A stretch of 59,071 nt of DNA from Clostridium sp. SM-530-WT-3G (lineage in GTDB: Bacteria > Bacillota > Clostridia > Clostridiales > Clostridiaceae): assembly GCF_012843905.1 (NCBI RefSeq), contig NZ_JABAGC010000016.1, positions 1-59,071 on the forward strand, written 5' to 3'. The position numbers and the translations under genes are program-made. The notes below the pieces were generated by a model, which was not told the DNA's origin, made no database searches, and was given only the letters and a program-made list of their open reading frames with translations. Every line of letters starts with the position of its first letter. Position 1 is the first letter of the stretch. Below are positions 36,999 to 46,904 of the stretch, in pieces.

Positions 36999-37955
36999 AT
37001 GAAGAAAATAGCTGTATTAACAAGTGGTGGAGACGCACCAGGAATGAATGCTGCAATTAGAGCTGTTGTAAGAACTGCACTAAGTAAAGGCATTGAAGTA
37101 ATGGGCGTACAAAGAGGATATAGCGGACTTATTAATGGGGAATTATTCAGCATGGATAGAACTTCAGTATCTGATATAATCCAAAGAGGTGGAACAATTT
37201 TAAGAACTGCTAGATGTCCAGAGTTCAAAAATGAAGAGGTAAGAAAAAAAGCTGCTAAAATATTACAAGCTTATGGAGTAGAAGCATTAGTAGTTATTGG
37301 TGGTGATGGATCATTTACTGGAGCAAAATTATTATCAAAACTTGGAATAAAGACAATAGGTCTTCCAGGAACAATTGACAATGATTTAGCTTACACCGAT
37401 TTCACTTTAGGTTTCGATACAGCATTAAATACTATTGTTGATGCGATTAACAAGATAAGAGATACTTCAACATCTCATGAAAGAGTTTCAATAGTTGAAG
37501 TTATGGGAAGAAATTGTGGAGATTTAGCTTTATATGCAGGTATTGCAGGAGGAGCTGAATCTGTAATACTACCTGAACTTGATTTTGATAAGGACGAACT
37601 TTGCAGAACTATTATGGAAGGTAAAAATAATGGTAAAATGCATAATTTAATTATCCTTGCAGAAGGAGTTGGAGGAGCATTTGAACTTGCAAAAGAAGTT
37701 GAAGAAGTTACTGGCATTGAAACAAGAGCAACAGTATTAGGACATATACAAAGAGGAGGAAGTCCAACTGCAACAGATAGAGTTTTAGCTTCAAGAATGG
37801 GAGCAAGAGCAATCGAAGTACTATTAGAAGGAAAGACTTCAAGAGTAATTGGTATAAGAGATAATAAGATTATAGATCAAGATATTGATGAAGCTTTAGA
37901 TATGGAAAGAAAATTTGATGAAGATCTATATAAAGTAGCTCAAACTCTAGCATAA
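36999..37955 (+). CDS. pfkA: ATP-dependent 6-phosphofructokinase
   Basis: A 318-residue glycolytic enzyme that phosphorylates fructose-6-phosphate. It shows the ATP-binding [16 protein letters not shown], the catalytic [19 protein letters not shown] (allosteric bacterial type; Gly-Asp-Gly-Ser at GGDGSFTGA indicates ATP rather than pyrophosphate use) and [16 protein letters not shown]. An in-frame ATG at 36945 lies upstream of the AAGGAGG ribosome site, so ATG 36999 is used. pyk follows 69 bases later without a terminator, forming the classic pfkA-pyk glycolytic operon. Confidence 0.97.
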   Translation: MKKIAVLTSGGDAPGMNAAIRAVVRTALSKGIEVMGVQRGYSGLINGELFSMDRTSVSDIIQRGGTILRTARCPEFKNEEVRKKAAKILQAYGVEALVVIGGDGSFTGAKLLSKLGIKTIGLPGTIDNDLAYTDFTLGFDTALNTIVDAINKIRDTSTSHERVSIVEVMGRNCGDLALYAGIAGGAESVILPELDFDKDELCRTIMEGKNNGKMHNLIILAEGVGGAFELAKEVEEVTGIETRATVLGHIQRGGSPTATDRVLASRMGARAIEVLLEGKTSRVIGIRDNKIIDQDIDEALDMERKFDEDLYKVAQTLA

Positions 37956-38024
37956 TAATTAATTAGCTTATAGTTTATTTATATAAATTTTATAATAATA
38001 CAAAAAAGAGGAGTGTTAGTTTAA

Positions 38025-39446
38025 ATGAGAAAGACTAAAATGATTTGTACTATTGGCCCAGCTAGTGAAGATTTAGAAACACTAAGAAAAGTAATATTAG
38101 CAGGAATGAATGCTTCAAGACATAACTTTTCACATGGTGATCATGAAGAACATAAAGGAAGAATGTTAAAAGTAAGACAATTAGCAAAAGAACTTAACAG
38201 AGAAGTTGCTATAATACTTGATACAAAAGGACCAGAAATCAGAACTGGTAAATTCGATCCTAAGAAAATTGAATTACAAAAAGGTTCAGAATTCACAGTA
38301 TATGCTGGAGATATGGACTTAGTTGGAGATGCAACTAAATGTGGAGTTACATATGCTGGATTAGCTAATGATGTTAAACCAGGTAACACAATCTTAATAG
38401 ATGATGGTTTAGTAGGATTAACTGTTAAATCTGTTGAAGGAAACGCTATTAAATGTGAAGTTCAAAATACAGGTTTCGTTGGAACTTACAAAGGTGTTAA
38501 CGTACCAGGAGTTTCAATTAAATTACCAGCATTAACTCCAAAAGACGAAGCTGATTTAATATTCGGATGCGAAATGGAAGTTAACATGATTGCTGCTTCA
38601 TTCATCAGAAAAGCTGATGACGTTAGAGCTATCAGAAAATTATTAAATGAAAACGGCGGAGAAAGAATATTAATCTGCTCTAAGATCGAAAACCAAGAAG
38701 GTGTTGATAACATCGACGAAATCTTAGCAGAATCAGATGCAATCATGGTTGCTAGAGGAGACCTTGGTGTTGAAATCCCAGTTCAAAACGTACCAGCAGT
38801 ACAAAAAATGATCATCAAGAAGTGTAATGAAGCAGGTAAACCAGTTGTAACTGCAACTCAAATGTTAGACTCAATGATCAGAAACCCAAGACCAACAAGA
38901 GCAGAAGTTTCAGACGTAGCTAACGCTATCTTAGATGGAACTGACTGTATCATGTTATCAGGTGAAAGTGCTAACGGAGACTACCCAGTAGAAGCAGTAA
39001 GCACAATGGCTAAAATTGCTGAAGAAACTGAAAAGACATTAGAATACAAAGTAGCAGTATCTAAAGCTAAATCACATATACCAGCTATCTCAGGAGTTAT
39101 CTCAAGAGCAGCAGCTAATGCAGCTAATGAATTAAAAGCATCAGCTGTTATAACTTCAACTCAAACAGGAGCTACTGCTAAGAGAATTTCTCAATGCAGA
39201 CCAGAATGCCCAATCGTAGCTGTTACTCCAGACGTAGTAGTTGCTAGACAATTAGCATTCTCATGGGGTGTATATCCAATAGTTGCTGATAAGATGGCTT
39301 CAACTGATGAAATGTTAGAAAAATCAGTAGAAATCGCTAAAGCTAACGAATTCGTTAAAGATGGAGATACAGTTGTATTAGCAGCTGGAGTACCAGTAAA
39401 CGAAGTTGGAGCTACAAACTTATTAAAAGTTAGCGTTGTAAAATAG
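38025..39446 (+). CDS. pyk: Pyruvate kinase
   Basis: A 473-residue enzyme that makes pyruvate and ATP from phosphoenolpyruvate and ADP. Motifs include KMICTIGPAS, MNASRHNFSHG, ILDTKGPEIRTG and MVARGDLGVEIP with VTATQMLDSMI. It lacks the extra C-terminal PEP-utiliser-like domain found in Bacillus pyruvate kinase. Codon choice shifts towards C-ending codons (for example ATC, TTC, AAC) compared with neighbours, the pattern of a highly expressed gene. GAGGAG precedes the ATG. Confidence 0.97.
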   Translation: MRKTKMICTIGPASEDLETLRKVILAGMNASRHNFSHGDHEEHKGRMLKVRQLAKELNREVAIILDTKGPEIRTGKFDPKKIELQKGSEFTVYAGDMDLVGDATKCGVTYAGLANDVKPGNTILIDDGLVGLTVKSVEGNAIKCEVQNTGFVGTYKGVNVPGVSIKLPALTPKDEADLIFGCEMEVNMIAASFIRKADDVRAIRKLLNENGGERILICSKIENQEGVDNIDEILAESDAIMVARGDLGVEIPVQNVPAVQKMIIKKCNEAGKPVVTATQMLDSMIRNPRPTRAEVSDVANAILDGTDCIMLSGESANGDYPVEAVSTMAKIAEETEKTLEYKVAVSKAKSHIPAISGVISRAAANAANELKASAVITSTQTGATAKRISQCRPECPIVAVTPDVVVARQLAFSWGVYPIVADKMASTDEMLEKSVEIAKANEFVKDGDTVVLAAGVPVNEVGATNLLKVSVVK

Positions 39447-39514
39447 TTTTTACAAACTTATAAAAATATAATAAGCGTTTAATGTATATTACTATTAAAG
39501 CTTAATTTATAGTT

Positions 39515-39560
39515 ATGGACACTTTAAGATATTTAGGTATCTCGAAGTGTCCATTTTTAT
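39515..39560 (+). terminator. Terminator after pyk
   Basis: ATGGACACTT (39515-39524) pairs with AAGTGTCCAT (39545-39554), with a further GATA/TATC inner pairing and TTTTTAT after it. Confidence 0.85.
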
Positions 39561-39647
39561 AATTAATATATAATTATATTTTTGCGAAAAAACACGTATT
39601 TTAATGGAATATTATTAGCAAAATAAAATGTTAACAAAAAATTAACA

Positions 39648-39764
39648 TTTACTTATGCTATATTTAATATATAATGTATATTATAGCATTAAAAGCGGGA
39701 TACTTATTTTATATGGAATTAAATGGCAACTGATTCTGTATTAGCACCTTAGGGTGCTTTTTTT
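39648..39764 (+). ncRNA. Candidate short transcript or attenuator before rlmD
   Basis: TTTACT (39648-39653), 16 bases and TATAAT (39670-39675) make a plausible promoter. A terminator follows about 70 bases later: AGCACC (39743-39748) with GGTGCT (39753-39758) and seven T residues. No ORF lies between them. It is separate from the pyk terminator upstream and lies 85 bases before rlmD. No known RNA class was recognised. Confidence 0.35.
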
Positions 39765-39849
39765 ATAGCTATTTTTATAGTTTTAATAAAATGTGTTGTA
39801 GGCTATAATAATTATTAGATTATCATAATACAAAGGACGTGTGGCATTA

Positions 39850-41220
39850 ATGCTAGAAAAGGATAAAGAATATATAGTTAACATAGAATCATTAGGGTAT
39901 GAGGGTGAAGGTGTTGCAAGAATAGATGGTATTCCAGTATTTATACCAGGTGCCCTTATAAATGAGCAAGTTAAGATAAAGATAGATAAAGTAAAAAAGA
40001 ATTTTGCATTTGGTAAATTAATTGAGGTGTTGCAGGAAAGTGAAGAGAGAAGAAAGTCTGAATGTAACAATTTTAAAAAATGTGGAGGATGTACACTTCA
40101 ACATTTAACTTATAATGGACAGTTAGACTTTAAGTATAATAGAGTAAAGGATTGTATAAGAAAAATTGCTGGATTAGATGAGAACATAGTTAAATATCCT
40201 ATTGGAATGAATAATGAGTTCAGATATAGAAATAAGGTACAGTTTCCAGTTGGACTTGTTAATGGAAAGGTAGCAATAGGATTTTTTAGCGAAAAAACTC
40301 ATGAAATAATAGATATGGATACATGTATACTCCAAGATGAGGAATCAGAAAAGGTTGTAAGATATATTAGAAGTTGGATTAATACATATAACATAATACC
40401 TGCAAGAAAAGATGGAAAGTTTTATAGTAAAGGACTACTAAGACATATTGTAATAAGAAAATCATTCAAAACAAATGATATTATGGTAGTATTAGTAACA
40501 ACAGATAAGGATATACCACATAAAGAGGAATTAATAAATATACTTACTCAAGAGATTCCAAGTGTAAAAAGTATAATTCAAAACATAAATAATAAAGATA
40601 TAAAGTGGGTAATGGGAGAAAAATGTATAACTTTATATGGAAAAGATTATATTTCAGATTATATAGGTGAATACAAATTTAATATATCAGCATTATCGTT
40701 TTTCCAAGTAAATCCTGTTCAGACAGAAGTATTATACAATAAGGCATTAGAATATGCTAATTTAAGTGGTAATGAAGTTGTATTTGATGCTTATTGTGGC
40801 ACAGGGACAATAACACTATTTTTATCTCAAAAGGCTAAGAAGGTCTATGGTGTTGAAATAATTGAACAGGCAATAGAAAATGCAAAAATAAATGCTAATG
40901 AAAATAATATTTCCAATGCAGAATTCTTTGTAGGAAAATCAGAAATTATTATTCCTCAGCTTATAAAAGATGGAGTAAGACCTGATGTTATAGTCGTAGA
41001 TCCACCTCGTAAGGGTTGTGATGTAAAATTATTAAATGCAATAGGAGAAGCTTCTCCTGAAAAAGTAGTATATGTATCATGTGATCCTAGTACATTAGCT
41101 AGAGATTTGAAGATTTTAGAGGGCAAAGGATATAAGACTGTAGAAGTTCAGCCTGTAGACATGTTTCCAATGACTAAACATGTGGAGTGTGTTGTCTTGA
41201 TGTCAAGGGTTGAGAAATAA
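39850..41220 (+). CDS. rlmD: 23S rRNA (uracil-C5)-methyltransferase RlmD-like
   Basis: A 456-residue SAM-dependent RNA methyltransferase of the RumA/RlmD family. It has a TRAM domain (about 1-60), an Fe-S cysteine cluster starting [14 protein letters not shown]-binding [15 protein letters not shown], and catalytic DPPRKGC followed by [12 protein letters not shown]. An in-frame GTG at 39841 sits only 3 bases after AAAGGA, so ATG 39850 is preferred, with modest certainty. The 3' end (encoding [14 protein letters not shown]) is the integration site of the adjoining mobile element and matches sequence at 58597. The gene remains intact. Confidence 0.92.
   Translation: MLEKDKEYIVNIESLGYEGEGVARIDGIPVFIPGALINEQVKIKIDKVKKNFAFGKLIEVLQESEERRKSECNNFKKCGGCTLQHLTYNGQLDFKYNRVKDCIRKIAGLDENIVKYPIGMNNEFRYRNKVQFPVGLVNGKVAIGFFSEKTHEIIDMDTCILQDEESEKVVRYIRSWINTYNIIPARKDGKFYSKGLLRHIVIRKSFKTNDIMVVLVTTDKDIPHKEELINILTQEIPSVKSIIQNINNKDIKWVMGEKCITLYGKDYISDYIGEYKFNISALSFFQVNPVQTEVLYNKALEYANLSGNEVVFDAYCGTGTITLFLSQKAKKVYGVEIIEQAIENAKINANENNISNAEFFVGKSEIIIPQLIKDGVRPDVIVVDPPRKGCDVKLLNAIGEASPEKVVYVSCDPSTLARDLKILEGKGYKTVEVQPVDMFPMTKHVECVVLMSRVEK
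41179..41206 (+). other. Putative left attachment site (attL) in the rlmD 3' end
   Basis: These 28 bases, starting CATGTGGAG and ending GTCTTGATGTCAA, match 58597-58624 at 24 positions, including an exact 13-base run. They flank the element carrying serine recombinase genes. The 3' end of rlmD/rumA is a known target of serine-recombinase elements in Firmicutes. Confidence 0.65.
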
Positions 41221-41392
41221 AGTCTATTCAAAGTACTGATAAATAAAGGATTTCCGAGGTTGGAAGATTTTCTGTCTGATGTCTGGCAGTGCCTTTCAAT
41301 CTTGAAAATCCTTGTTTTTGTTTATTGAGGAAACAGGTCGACTGTAATAAAGTGCGTGGGGTTGAGTTGACAGATTAGATAACTTCATAGGG
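41207..41392 (+). other. Left end of the element, noncoding
   Basis: It holds no ORF. It contains CCTTGTTTTTG (41310) and GAGGAAACAGGTCGACTG (41327-41344), which recur in near-identical form at 58713 and 58741-58758 at a similar distance from the rlmD-end repeat. The deletion junction into the tape measure gene lies close to 41385-41400. Confidence 0.5.
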
Positions 41393-43567
41393 TTGTGGAG
41401 AGAAAATGACCGCCGCACCCAAAACTGGCAAATCCAATTAAACAGGGCTCAGGCTGAACTAAATCTTATGGAGCGTGAACTTGAACAGTCCACAATTGAA
41501 GCGGATAATCTCGGTGAAGAGTTAGAGGATTCAGGTAAAAGTGCAGAGGATGCTGGTGGCAGATTTGAAAAGCTTGGCGGTGTACTAAAGGGAATTGGTG
41601 TGGCGATGGGGGCGGTTGCTGTTGCAGCCGGAGCCGCTGCTATTAAGTTAGGTAAAGAAGTAGTCACTCAATTTGGAGAGCTGGAACAAAACCTAGGCGG
41701 ATCGGAGGCGGTTTTTGGAGCATATGCTGCATCGATTCAGAAAACTGGTGAGGAAGCCTATAAAAATCTTGGTGTTTCCCAAAGTGAGTATCTTGCAACC
41801 GCCAACAAAATGGGTGCATTGTTACAAGGTTCTGGTATACAGCAACAGAGGAGTCTTGAGCTAACTGAAAAGGCCATGCAACGTGCGGCAGATATGGCAT
41901 CTGTTATGGGTATAGATATGTCTTCTGCTATGGAGGCAGTCACTGGGGCGGCAAAGGGTAACTTTGATATGATGGATAACTTAGGTGTTGCGATGAACGC
42001 TACAAACATCGAAGCCTACGCTCTTGCAAAGGGCCTGGATTTTACTTGGAATACTGCAACACAAGCGGAAAAGGCTGAAGTAGCAATGCAGATGTTCTTT
42101 GAGAACACGGAGCAGTATGCTGGAAATTTTGCGAGAGAGTCAACTCAAACAATTTCTGGCTCTATTGGATTATTACAGGCTGCACTTGGTTCTTTTACAG
42201 CCGGACTTGGTAATGCCAATGCGGATATGACAAATCTGACTGAGAATCTTGTGGAGGCTTTTGAGGCAGTTGTTACTAATATCGTACCGGTCTTGGAAAA
42301 TATCGTAGCCGCATTACCAACAGCAACGGGCGCAATATTAGCAGCGGTAGCAGACTTGCTTCCAATGCTTCTTGAATTAGTTACAAATATATTCACGCAG
42401 GTACTGGAAACAATTTTGAGCCTTTTACCCGAACTTATTCCAGCTACGGTAAGTGCTCTAATGACGATTGTCGGTGCATTAATAGATAACCTTCCATTGC
42501 TGATAAATGCAGCAATCGAATTAGTAACAGCGCTTGTGGAGGGTATCGGCATAGCTTTACCACAGCTCATCCCTGCGGCTGTTTCTGCTGTTACGCAGAT
42601 TGTCAAAGGATTGATGGATAACCTACCACTTATTTTAGATGCCGCTTTGCAGTTGATTATAGGGTTGGCAAAGGGATTGGTCGATGCAATACCCCAGCTT
42701 ACTTCAGCCTTGCCTGTCATTATCAAAGCAATAGTGGATTTTATCATTGAATCCATTCCACAGATTATTGAAGCAGGTATTCAATTATTGACCTCACTGG
42801 TCACAGCTTTGCCTACTATAATTACAGCAGTTGTGGAAGCAATCCCGCAAATTATCGACAGTATCATCGGTGCTGTTATTGGGTCGATTCCTTTAATAAT
42901 TGATGCAGGTATCCTGCTTTTAGTAGCGCTCATTCAAGCCTTGCCGCAGATTATTACTACTGTTGTAGGTGCCATTCCCAAGATTGTAGCTTCGTTGGTA
43001 AATGCCATTATTGGTAACATCGATAAGATCATTTTAGCGGGTGTTCAACTGTTCGTGGCACTGATTGCAAATCTACCAAGGATAATCGTGGAGATCGTTA
43101 AAGCAGTACCACAGATTATATCTGGACTGGTCAAAGCCTTTACGGGTTATATCGGTCAAATGTCTCAGGTGGGTGGCAATCTGATTAAAGGGTTGTGGAA
43201 GGGGATTTCAGACGCTGGGGCATGGTTATGGAGTAAAATTTCTGGATTTTTTGGAAATGTTGTATCAAGGATTAAAGACTTCTTCGGTATTCGCTCCCCA
43301 TCAACTCTATTTGCTGGAATTGGCCACAACATGGGTGAAGGTATCGGTGTAGGTTTTGAGGATGCAATGACAGCAGTTTCAAGGGATATGCAAAATGCAG
43401 TACCAACCAGCTTTGATTTTAATTACAGAGGTGTATCTGGGCAAGGGAATGCTACAGGTGCAAGTATTACTCAAAATATTTCAGTTGTGACACCTAAGCC
43501 TCTATCAGAAAAAGAACTAGCACGGGAGTTTAAGAACCTATCCCGTAAACTGGCACTGGAATTGTAA
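41393..43567 (+). pseudogene. Phage tail tape measure protein, 5'-truncated
   Basis: A 724-codon reading frame that lacks a proper start; its first codon (TTG) has no ribosome site and the sequence begins inside a coiled coil (RRTQNWQIQLNRAQAELN). A hydrophobic segment follows (about 65-85), then a globular part. From about residue 290 to 590 there is a long run of hydrophobic helices repeating a P-I-I-x-A-type pattern about every 40 residues, and a SPSTLFAGIGHNMGEGIGVGF end. Tape measure proteins set tail length and are essential, so the tail encoded here should not assemble normally. The remaining C-terminal part is open. Confidence 0.85.
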
Positions 43568-43580
43568 GGGAGGTACGGCA

Positions 43581-44432
43581 ATGGAACTAACATATACAAA
43601 TAGAGATGGAGAGAGCATTACGCTTAAGCAAAGCCGACCGTACTTTCTTACGAAGGTAGACGGCACTGGCAATATGCGTCAAACCGTCAACACTTTCAAG
43701 GCGCCAGATCAGGATGGCGCTTTTTATATTTCCTCCACGTTAGATATGCGAAACATAACAATTGAAGGTACGGTTGTTGCTGATACCCCCGATGAGGCCT
43801 ATAAAAGGAGACAGCGCTTCCTTCAAATATTCAGTCCAAAGTTATTAGGGACGCTTCAATACCGTGAGCGACAGATATCCTGTGTGGTGGAGGAGGCAGG
43901 TTTTAGTGTTTCTAATCGGCAACGAATACCAAACTTCTTTGTCAGTCTACTCTGCCCGTCCCCTTTCTTCGAAACATTAAACGAGGTGCGAGAGGAACTG
44001 GCATCATGGATACCGCTATTTGAGTTTGAATTAGAAATCCCAATGAGCGGGATGGAGTTTGGAATGCGTCAGCCTAGCCAGATCATTACGGTAGAAAATA
44101 TCGGGGATGTATCTTGCGGATGTGAGATTGTGTTCCGAGCTTTAGGTACTGTGTCGAACCCTGAACTTTTAAATATAGACACAGGAGAATATATCCGGCT
44201 TCTCACTACAATGAACGCTGGGGATGAACTTCGTGTATATACCCATTTCGCTGGTAAGCGTGTAGTCCAGATTGATGGGTCAACGATTACAAATGCATTT
44301 TCACTGTTAGATACGAATTCGGTGTTCTTTCAACTAGCGGCAGGTCTAAATACACTGCGTTACGATGCTTCTGTCAATATGGAATTGTTAGAGGTTAGTA
44401 TTTACTTTCGTCCGCAGTTTCTGGGGGTGTAA
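43581..44432 (+). CDS. Phage distal tail protein (Dit-like)
   Basis: A 283-residue siphovirus tail protein. The N-terminal half has the pattern of the Dit/phage tail family: ITLKQSRPYFLTKVDGTG, DGAFYISSTLDMRNITIEG and a RQRFLQIFSPK segment. The C-terminal half (about 140-283) is a beta-rich galectin-like region. Dit forms the hub between tail tube and baseplate. GGGAGG precedes the ATG, 13 bases after the tape measure stop, the standard order tape measure-Dit-Tal. Confidence 0.85.
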   Translation: MELTYTNRDGESITLKQSRPYFLTKVDGTGNMRQTVNTFKAPDQDGAFYISSTLDMRNITIEGTVVADTPDEAYKRRQRFLQIFSPKLLGTLQYRERQISCVVEEAGFSVSNRQRIPNFFVSLLCPSPFFETLNEVREELASWIPLFEFELEIPMSGMEFGMRQPSQIITVENIGDVSCGCEIVFRALGTVSNPELLNIDTGEYIRLLTTMNAGDELRVYTHFAGKRVVQIDGSTITNAFSLLDTNSVFFQLAAGLNTLRYDASVNMELLEVSIYFRPQFLGV

Positions 44433-44434
44433 AA

Positions 44435-46372
44435 ATGGAACTGTATATCTACAACTCAAACCGAGAGCTTGCGGGCATTGTGGAATCCTTCGAGTACTTG
44501 CGCTGGACGAGGCGCTATTCCCAGTGTGGCTCATTTGAATTAAAAGCGATTGCAACTCCGGAGGATACAGAACTCTTAAAGGAAGGGAATATCATCTGGA
44601 AAAATGATGATGAGGAAGCGGGGATCATCGAGCATCTGGAACTTTCTCAAACTGAGCATGAAATTATTACTGCAAGTGGTCGCTTTGCAACTTCCTTCCT
44701 TTCCCGCCGCATTGTATGGCAAACGGAGAAACTCTCTGGTGACATTTCTGTATGTGTAGAGCAGCTGATAAATAATAATCTTATCAATCCTTCTGATGTA
44801 GCAAGGAAGATTTCGAACATAACCTTTTCTGCTCCAAACTTAAATGTTCCCATTAGCACACAGGTATCGTACCGAAATTTGATGGATGCTGTGACGGAAC
44901 TATGTGTTGCATCGGATGTTGGCATTAAGACTGTGTTCACTCCTGCTACAGGGGTTTTTACCGTAGCGTTATATATGGGAACGGAATCACAAGCTGTATT
45001 TTCTAAGGAATATGAAAACCTTACAGAACAGATTTATACAATAAGTGCTGGAGATTATGCGAACACTGCCCTTGTTGGTGGTGAAGGAGAAGGTCCAGAC
45101 AGAACTTTTGTTGCAATTACAAGTGGCTCTGGTGAGACAAGGCACGAAATTTTTGTGGATGCTAAGGACTTACGGGCAGAAGACTTTGGTTTAGATTACA
45201 TTGATACACTAATCTTTCGAGGTCAAAGTAAGCTGAGTGAGCAGGCAATACGCTATTCATTTGATACATCAGTCAATCCACACGGTAATTTGAAATATAA
45301 GATAGACTTCGATCTTGGGCAGACCGTCAAAGTCATTTCCAAAGCATGGGGTGTATCCATGACGACACGCATCACCGAAGTCGAAGAAACCTATGACGCA
45401 GATGGCCAGAGTATCAGTGTAGTATTCGGAAAAGCTGAATTGACAATAGCGCAAAAATTACACTCCGACTTGAGCGAGGTGAAAACAGCAATATCGGCTC
45501 CAACTGGCATATCTGAAATTGCACAGGCTTTAGGAGCAGTGGAGGATACGCTAGTAACAGTTGAGGAAACCTTAGGCGACTTGACGGAGGTAGATTCAAA
45601 GATTCAAGGAGACAACGTAGCATCTACTATCAACAATCTGTATGGAAAACTACCTGCGCTCGAAATCAATGTTGGCGGAGGAACTATATCGATTGGACAA
45701 TATGCGTTGTATTATATGAAACCTGGAGATGCCTTTTATTTCACATCATGGAGTGGCAATAAGTTTAGTGACCAGCCAAGTGACGACGGTCATGTCTTTT
45801 TGATAAAACATAGTGGGGACAATACGGGAAATGGATATCAGCGAGCAATGGGTTTCTTTATTTCTCGCAATACGCTGACATTCTATGTGATTTCTGTTTT
45901 CGTATTTAATAACCCTTCTGGACAAGCAAACTGGCTTAATATCAATAATGAACCTGTAACTACTGCAAGAATTGCCAATGGAGCAGTTACAGGTTTAAAA
46001 ATTGCAGACCGTACAATTACAGCTACTAAAATGGTTTCTTCTTTTAGCGACTATTCAACTACAGAACAAAACACTGGGCGACTATGGATAGATGGTAAGA
46101 CGATTTATCGCAAGCAAGTGAATCTTGGGTCACTTACAAATACGACACCGAAAAGCGTAGCTCACGGCATATCAAACCTCAGCACTATTGTCAGTTTAAC
46201 AGGCTTTGCGACAAATGGGACCGTATTCTTGCCACTGCCCCTTGCCCGGTACAACAACTTCGCATCGCAAATCGGACTCTTCGCAAATAAGACCGACATT
46301 GTAGTCGAACCAGGCAATGATAGAACTGCGTATACAGGCTATGTAGTAATAGAGTATACAAAAACGGAATAG
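44435..46372 (+). CDS. Siphovirus Gp37-like tail protein
   Basis: A 645-residue protein whose first 330 residues match the ReqiPepy6 Gp37-like family (LAGIVESFEYLRWTRRYSQCG, SGRFATSFLSRRIV, DYANTALVGGEGEGPDR). This family takes the place of the tail-associated (Tal/hub) protein in siphoviruses of Gram-positive hosts. Residues about 345-645 are a variable fibre-like extension, probably for host contact. GGGGGTG precedes the ATG and overlaps the previous gene's stop region. Confidence 0.85.
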   Translation: MELYIYNSNRELAGIVESFEYLRWTRRYSQCGSFELKAIATPEDTELLKEGNIIWKNDDEEAGIIEHLELSQTEHEIITASGRFATSFLSRRIVWQTEKLSGDISVCVEQLINNNLINPSDVARKISNITFSAPNLNVPISTQVSYRNLMDAVTELCVASDVGIKTVFTPATGVFTVALYMGTESQAVFSKEYENLTEQIYTISAGDYANTALVGGEGEGPDRTFVAITSGSGETRHEIFVDAKDLRAEDFGLDYIDTLIFRGQSKLSEQAIRYSFDTSVNPHGNLKYKIDFDLGQTVKVISKAWGVSMTTRITEVEETYDADGQSISVVFGKAELTIAQKLHSDLSEVKTAISAPTGISEIAQALGAVEDTLVTVEETLGDLTEVDSKIQGDNVASTINNLYGKLPALEINVGGGTISIGQYALYYMKPGDAFYFTSWSGNKFSDQPSDDGHVFLIKHSGDNTGNGYQRAMGFFISRNTLTFYVISVFVFNNPSGQANWLNINNEPVTTARIANGAVTGLKIADRTITATKMVSSFSDYSTTEQNTGRLWIDGKTIYRKQVNLGSLTNTTPKSVAHGISNLSTIVSLTGFATNGTVFLPLPLARYNNFASQIGLFANKTDIVVEPGNDRTAYTGYVVIEYTKTE

Positions 46373-46387
46373 AAGGAGGAGTGATTG

Positions 46388-46891
46388 ATGGAAAAAAGCG
46401 GATTTTTCAATTCATCCGATGGTGATAGAGTCTATGATGCAACGGACTTCGCTGCATATTTTGGAAGCCTTGTCTCGAATGGTGTATTTTATGTGACACC
46501 AACAAACTTACTGGTATCTCCTGGGATTGGATTAGCAGTAACCATAGCACCGGGCAGTGCATGGATTAATGGTTATAGATATGAAAATACGGATGTTTTA
46601 AATAAACCCCTTGCTACAGCAGATGGGAGCAATCCTCGCATAGACAGGGTTGTGGTTCGTTTAAGTCAAATTACGAGAAGCATTCAGCTCGCCATTGTTA
46701 CTGGTACTCCAACGGCATCGCCCATAGCTCCGGAGTTGACAAGAACAAGCGATGTCTATGAACTTGGTATTGCTGATGTTCTAGTACCTTCAGCTGCTAC
46801 ATCGATTTCAGCAAATAACATTATTGATACTCGGTTGAATACTAGTCTTTGCGGGTTGGTAAACTCGCTAGTTTCTGCGGTTTATGAATAG
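46388..46891 (+). CDS. Phage baseplate or receptor-binding accessory protein
   Basis: A 167-residue phage structural protein. It starts KSGFFNSSDGDRVYDATDFA and has GIGLAVTIAPGSAWINGYRYEN, a pattern shared by N-terminal baseplate-attachment domains of many Firmicute phage tail proteins. Here it stands alone rather than fused to a long fibre. ATG 46388 is used; the in-frame TTG at 46385 is too close to AAGGAGGAGTG. Exact role is unknown. Confidence 0.75.
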   Translation: MEKSGFFNSSDGDRVYDATDFAAYFGSLVSNGVFYVTPTNLLVSPGIGLAVTIAPGSAWINGYRYENTDVLNKPLATADGSNPRIDRVVVRLSQITRSIQLAIVTGTPTASPIAPELTRTSDVYELGIADVLVPSAATSISANNIIDTRLNTSLCGLVNSLVSAVYE

Positions 46892-46904
46892 GAGGTGAAT
46901 ATAA

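Noticed and set aside
41393..41400. TTG 41393 as a real start of the tape measure gene.
   Set aside because: No ribosome site, and the protein begins in the middle of a coiled coil typical of internal tape measure sequence.
42145..42756. Long minus-strand open frame (203 codons) opposite the tape measure gene.
   Set aside because: It is a mirror of the repetitive hydrophobic coding sequence on the plus strand, with low-complexity Ser/Ala/Ile composition and no family match.
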